Shown one piece after another: positions 6,063-7,428 of a stretch of DNA of 7,428 nucleotides. The translations under genes were made by a program, and so were the position numbers. Position 1 is the first letter of the stretch; each line of letters opens with the position of its first letter. Origin of the DNA: an uncultured Clostridia bacterium (lineage in GTDB: Bacteria; Bacillota; Clostridia; TANB77; CAG-508); contig CAKPOC010000050.1 of NCBI GenBank assembly GCA_934169535.1, positions 1 through 7,428 of the forward strand. The letters are read 5' to 3'. The notes beneath the pieces were generated by a model, which saw nothing but the letters and a program-made list of their open reading frames with translations, ran no database searches and had not been told where the DNA came from.

Positions 6063-7043
6063 TTACTTCCTTTCTCTATTTATAACCCACTTTCCATTTT
6101 TGGTTGGGCCTTCTCTTATTATAATGTTATTGTCTTTTAGCTGTTTTATATTATATGAAATTCCATCTCTGGTTAGTCCTAAAACGTTTGCAAGTTGAGT
6201 TTGTGTGATACTTGGATTTTTTTCAATCATATTTAAAATTTTTTCTTGTGTAGTTTCTTGTGTAGTTTCTTGTGTAGTCATTCTTGAAGTTTCATCAATT
6301 GTGTTGTTTATCATTTTTAGCATAAACTCTATAAATTCATTGGAAGTTCCTGCTTTATTGCAATTATCAATTACTTTATAGTATTCATCTTGATTTTTCT
6401 TTATCATACTTTCTATTGGCAAATATGCAAATGCTTTTTCCCAATGTGCTAAAATTGCATTTTGCCAAAGTCTGGCAGTTCTTCCATTTCCATCATGAAA
6501 TGGATGTATAAAAACAAATTCATAATGAAAAATTGAAGATAATATAAGTGGGTTCACATTGTTTTTAGCTTCATTAAGCCATTGAAATAAATTGTTCATT
6601 AAAGTTGGAACCATATTTGCAGGTGGAGCCATAAAAATTAATTTGTCATTATCAAAAACTCCCTCGCCGTGATTTCTAAATTTTCCAGCATCTTTTTCTA
6701 TCAAAAATGTTAATATTCCATGGATTCTTTTTAACTCATCTATAGAATAAGGATCTATTTTATCTAGCTGTTCATAAGCTTTATACGCGTTCTTTACCTC
6801 TTGTATGTCTTTTTGCTCGCCTATTACCAATTTTCCGTTTATTATATCTTCTACTTGAAATAGTGATAATTGATTATTCTCTATCGCTAGTGAAGAATGT
6901 ATTGACTGTATTCTTGATTTTCTTCTTAATTCAGGATATCTATTTAATTTTTCAAAGTAATTAGCTTCTCCAATTTTCTTCATTATGTCTGACACATAAT
7001 TTAACATTTTATCAGTTATTGTATAAGGTGGATAATTTTCCAT
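6063..7043 (-). CDS. Fic-domain protein (probable AMP-transferase) with C-terminal winged helix
   Basis: Fic enzymes usually transfer AMP from ATP to a hydroxyl side chain of a target protein. This 326-residue protein has the complete active-site motif HPFHDGNGR at 180-188 followed by TAR, with catalytic His180. The flap region KFRNHGEG...LIFMAPP lies at about 121-141. An N-terminal inhibitory-helix motif, S51LAIE55N56, matches (S/T)xxxE(G/N), so it is probably an autoinhibited class II Fic. After a TTQE x3 linker (256-267) the C-terminus (268-326) is a winged-helix domain (ITQTQLANVLGLTRDGISYNIKQL) that could bind DNA. I start at the ATG at 7043, with GGAGG 8 nt upstream. The in-frame ATG at 7058 overlaps that site. 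The gene has its own consensus promoter, leads the por operon with a 7-nt gap to porC, and shows no antitoxin gene beside it. The target is unknown. Confidence 0.9.
   Translation of the reverse strand: MENYPPYTITDKMLNYVSDIMKKIGEANYFEKLNRYPELRRKSRIQSIHSSLAIENNQLSLFQVEDIINGKLVIGEQKDIQEVKNAYKAYEQLDKIDPYSIDELKRIHGILTFLIEKDAGKFRNHGEGVFDNDKLIFMAPPANMVPTLMNNLFQWLNEAKNNVNPLILSSIFHYEFVFIHPFHDGNGRTARLWQNAILAHWEKAFAYLPIESMIKKNQDEYYKVIDNCNKAGTSNEFIEFMLKMINNTIDETSRMTTQETTQETTQEKILNMIEKNPSITQTQLANVLGLTRDGISYNIKQLKDNNIIIREGPTKNGKWVINRERK
6243..6278. repeat. Perfect 12-bp tandem repeat, three copies, inside fic
   Basis: Three exact copies of TTCTTGTGTAGT (plus strand) encode three TTQE units in the linker between the Fic domain and the winged helix. 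Changes in copy number would keep the reading frame and only lengthen or shorten the linker. Confidence 0.9.
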
Positions 7044-7075
7044 TTTCCAAACCTCCATCGTATTTTTACATATAA

Positions 7076-7104
7076 AGTATATGCTTATTTTGCCTTTATG
7101 TCAA
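7076..7104 (-). promoter_or_regulatory. Sigma-A-type promoter for the fic-porCDAB-ferredoxin operon
   Basis: A perfect TTGACA (7104-7099), a 17-nt spacer and TATACT (7081-7076) lie on the minus strand. The transcript would start only about 15 nt before the ribosome binding site of fic, leaving a very short leader. It is the only strong promoter I can see for the six-gene operon, although an internal one within fic cannot be excluded. Confidence 0.8.
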
Positions 7105-7132
7105 GGGAATTTTAGGTTTGCTTTCTGCCAAT

Positions 7133-7173
7133 AAAAAATATCAATTATGAATTTTTCCATAATTGATGTTTTT
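7133..7173. terminator. Bidirectional intrinsic terminator
   Basis: A perfect 10-bp inverted repeat (ATCAATTATG at 7140-7149 and CATAATTGAT at 7158-7167) encloses an 8-nt loop. It is flanked by a run of A on one side and a run of T on the other, so both strands give a hairpin followed by a T-tract. On the minus strand it ends the gene at the right edge, upstream of the fic promoter. Confidence 0.85.
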
Positions 7174-7225
7174 ACTATATTTAATTATTTATAGTATATT
7201 GATTACTCGTTTGTTAAAATGTCAG

Positions 7226-7428
7226 TCACATACTAAAACGACGCGGTAACCGTACGTCACTGTTAACTCCGCCGTAATTGTCATCAAAAGCAAACGAGCC
7301 GGCACTTGACCAAGAACCACAACCACCACCACGTATGAACACGGGCTCGGTAGAAACAGTGTGGCCCTCGTAGTCTGCGAGATCGTTGTTCCACGAACCA
7401 TTGTTTCTAGGTAACTCTCCTTCTGATG
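7226..7428 (-). CDS. 3' end of a lectin/formylglycine-enzyme-fold-like protein, probably frameshifted (runs off the right edge)
   Basis: The open frame enters from the right and reads 66 whole codons: LPRNNGSWNNDLADYEGHT, then EPVFIRGGGCGSW, then SSAGSFAFDDNYGG, then VNSDVRLPRRFSM and TGA at 7228-7226. The RGG...SAG.FAF pattern resembles the C-terminal part of C-type-lectin/formylglycine-generating-enzyme-fold proteins, which normally close with a G(F/Y)RVVL strand. That strand is present, but one frame over: YGYRVVLVCD, ending in TGA at 7224-7222. One base too many somewhere around 7246-7256 would explain this. G+C is about 50% (101 of 203 by my count), far above the neighbours, with unusual codons (CTC, ACC, CCC, CGC) that suggest recent transfer. 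The AAY-like codons are compatible with a diversity-generating-retroelement variable region. No template repeat or reverse transcriptase is in view. The function is not established. Confidence 0.6.
   Translation of the reverse strand, partial: SEGELPRNNGSWNNDLADYEGHTVSTEPVFIRGGGCGSWSSAGSFAFDDNYGGVNSDVRLPRRFSM

Noticed and set aside
6243..6278. CRISPR-like repeat
   Set aside because: There are only three 12-bp units, no spacers, and the array lies inside the fic coding sequence. No CRISPR array or cas gene is present.
7173..7196. Inverted repeat TACTATA...TATAGTA next to the terminator
   Set aside because: The 7-bp AT stem with a 10-nt loop is too weak to call separately from the adjoining strong terminator hairpin.

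Overview
The window is AT-rich (about 30% G+C by eye). It carries strong AGGAGG-type ribosome binding sites, TTGACA/TATAAT-type promoters, an LPXTG surface protein with a class D-like sortase, a MinD start and a four-subunit pyruvate:ferredoxin oxidoreductase. Together these point to an anaerobic, fermentative, low-GC Gram-positive bacterium (Bacillota, Clostridia-like). I cannot name a species. All recognised genes lie on the minus strand, so transcription runs from high to low coordinates.

Layout in the direction of transcription. (1) 7428-7226: the 3' end of a gene of about 50% G+C, unlike the rest of the window. Its protein end resembles the C-terminal lectin/formylglycine-generating-enzyme-type fold (RGG...SAGSFAF...). 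It appears to be frameshifted just before a conserved-looking YRVVL ending, and it has traits of a diversity-generating-retroelement target. A hairpin with T-tracts on both sides (7133-7173) closes it. (2) 7104-2746: one apparent operon. It has a consensus promoter at 7076-7104, then a Fic-domain protein with a C-terminal winged helix, then porC-porD-porA-porB (gamma, delta, alpha, beta of pyruvate synthase), then a small 2[4Fe-4S] ferredoxin and a strong intrinsic terminator. Gaps are 7, 17, -1, 1 and 21 nt, and several ribosome binding sites lie inside the end of the preceding gene. (3) 2721-197: a second promoter drives a class D-like sortase and its probable substrate. The substrate is a secreted protein with a thioester-like N-terminal domain, a Cna-B/SpaA domain and a terminal LPRTG. 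(4) 149-1: a third promoter drives minD, of which only the first 21 codons are present.

How the genes work together. PorCDAB oxidises pyruvate with CoA to acetyl-CoA and CO2 (or runs in reverse), and the adjoining ferredoxin is the likely electron acceptor. Fic leads the operon and may modify a protein or regulate expression, but that role is inferred from position only. The sortase and the LPRTG protein form a surface-display pair, although the substrate lacks the usual membrane tail and the sortase seems to begin at a non-standard ATT codon. The most noteworthy points are the candidate hypervariable gene end at the right edge, the fic-por linkage, the tail-less LPXTG protein and the ATT start.
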